From positions 1 to 14,865 of the forward strand of contig CAYGRM010000150.1 in the NCBI GenBank assembly GCA_964352225.1: 14,865 nucleotides of DNA, given 5' to 3'. Under the pieces are notes generated by a model. The model was given only the letters and a program-made list of their open reading frames with translations. It was not told where the DNA came from and did not search any database. Every line of letters starts with the position of its first letter. The first letter of the stretch is position 1. The DNA is from CAJQQY01 sp964352225 (GTDB lineage: Bacteria > Bacteroidota > Bacteroidia > Chitinophagales > Saprospiraceae). Made by a program: the position numbers and the translations under genes. Below, in pieces: positions 14,302 to 14,865 of the stretch.

Positions 14302-14865
14302 ATGCTTCCAAAGTCAGAATTTTCAAAAAACGTTTTAACAGTCTTGACCGGAACTGGCATGGCACAAGCCATTACCATACTCTTCTCTCCTATTCTGACT
14401 CGAATTTTCACCCCTGAGGAATTTGGAATTTTTTATCTTTTTAGTGCGCTCGCTGACATTTTAGTCATCGTTGCTACTGGTCGATATGAATTGGCTATTC
14501 TTATTCCCAAAGATGAAAAAGAAGCAGCCAACACTTTTTGGTCAGCAGGTTTTTTAGCTACGATTTTCAGCCTTTTACTTTTTATTTTTATTTATTTTTT
14601 CAATTCCAATATTGGTTTATGGCTGCGTGAACCTAAAATTTCTCCATGGTTATATTGGCTTCCTCCTTTCCTTTTGATTCGGGGCTGGATGATTTCATTT
14701 CATTATTGGCATAATCGACACAAGCGATTTAAGGTGATCACAGGAAGTAAAATTGCGGAATCCTCAACGAATGTCGGTTCAAGAATTGGCTTGGGTATTT
14801 TAAATTTTGGAACGGGAGGATTAGTCATTGGAACCATCCTTGGTCGATTGGCTACGCTGATCACC
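14302..14865 (+). CDS. Polysaccharide flippase (Wzx/PST family), N-terminal part, cut by window edge
   Basis: I read 188 codons with no stop before the window ends. The product starts MLPKSEFSKNVLTVLTGTGM and continues AQAITILFSPILTRIFTPEEFG (21-42), the standard opening of the MOP-superfamily polysaccharide exporters. The motif GRYELAILIPKDEKEAA (60-76) is also characteristic. Hydrophobic segments lie at about 10-32, 42-59, 80-103, 114-132 and 160-187, consistent with the first part of a protein of 12 to 14 helices and about 450-500 residues. These proteins flip undecaprenyl-linked sugars across the inner membrane for O-antigen or exopolysaccharide. A surface-polysaccharide locus may begin here and run to the right. 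In-frame TAA at 14254 and the absence of another ATG after it support this start. Confidence 0.9.
   Translation, partial: MLPKSEFSKNVLTVLTGTGMAQAITILFSPILTRIFTPEEFGIFYLFSALADILVIVATGRYELAILIPKDEKEAANTFWSAGFLATIFSLLLFIFIYFFNSNIGLWLREPKISPWLYWLPPFLLIRGWMISFHYWHNRHKRFKVITGSKIAESSTNVGSRIGLGILNFGTGGLVIGTILGRLATLIT

Noticed and set aside
1..14865. CRISPR array, tRNA or rRNA genes, prophage or defence system
   Set aside because: I saw no regularly spaced repeats, no cloverleaf or rRNA sequence, and no integrase, phage structural, nuclease or toxin-antitoxin gene in any frame.

Overview
This window is an AT-rich stretch of a Bacteroidota chromosome, with weak or absent Shine-Dalgarno sites. The protein repertoire points the same way: a CarboxypepD_reg/DUF5686 barrel protein, an outer-membrane barrel with an N-terminal helix-hairpin-helix module, a short LeuA, and several TAnnTTTG-type promoter boxes. 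A Saprospiria-like member is plausible, but the sequence alone does not prove it. Nothing suggests a phage, plasmid, CRISPR array or insertion sequence.

Layout. Positions 1-856 (minus) hold a nearly complete HMG-CoA lyase gene cut by the window edge. A two-helix small membrane protein follows at 964-1179 (plus). Two minus-strand genes come next: the DUF5686 outer-membrane protein (1345-3816) and a 520-residue helical-repeat protein of unknown function (4048-5610), separated by an imperfect intergenic palindrome. A divergent promoter region (5611-5845) then opens the leucine biosynthesis cluster on the plus strand: leuA, leuC, leuD, leuB (5846-10513), closed by an intrinsic terminator. Downstream are a stand-alone GyrI-like ligand-binding protein, the HHH/barrel outer-membrane protein, a small minus-strand lipoprotein, a minus-strand DoxX-family membrane protein with its own terminator, and the start of a polysaccharide flippase gene that runs off the right edge.

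How the genes work together. LeuA makes 2-isopropylmalate from 2-oxoisovalerate and acetyl-CoA, LeuCD isomerises it to 3-isopropylmalate, and LeuB oxidises it to the leucine precursor 2-oxoisocaproate. LeuA ends where the C-terminal leucine-sensing domain would begin, so classic feedback control through that domain cannot operate. The cluster is also not a tight operon. A strong terminator plus a long inverted repeat lie between leuA and leuC, and two stem-loops lie between leuC and leuD. The other genes are mostly envelope proteins with no evident link to leucine.

I found no convincing new multi-gene system. The items most worth a second look are the three intergenic palindromic structures (two of them inside the leu cluster), the missing LeuA regulatory domain, the HHH-plus-barrel protein, and a flippase gene whose promoter-like box lies only four bases before its start codon.
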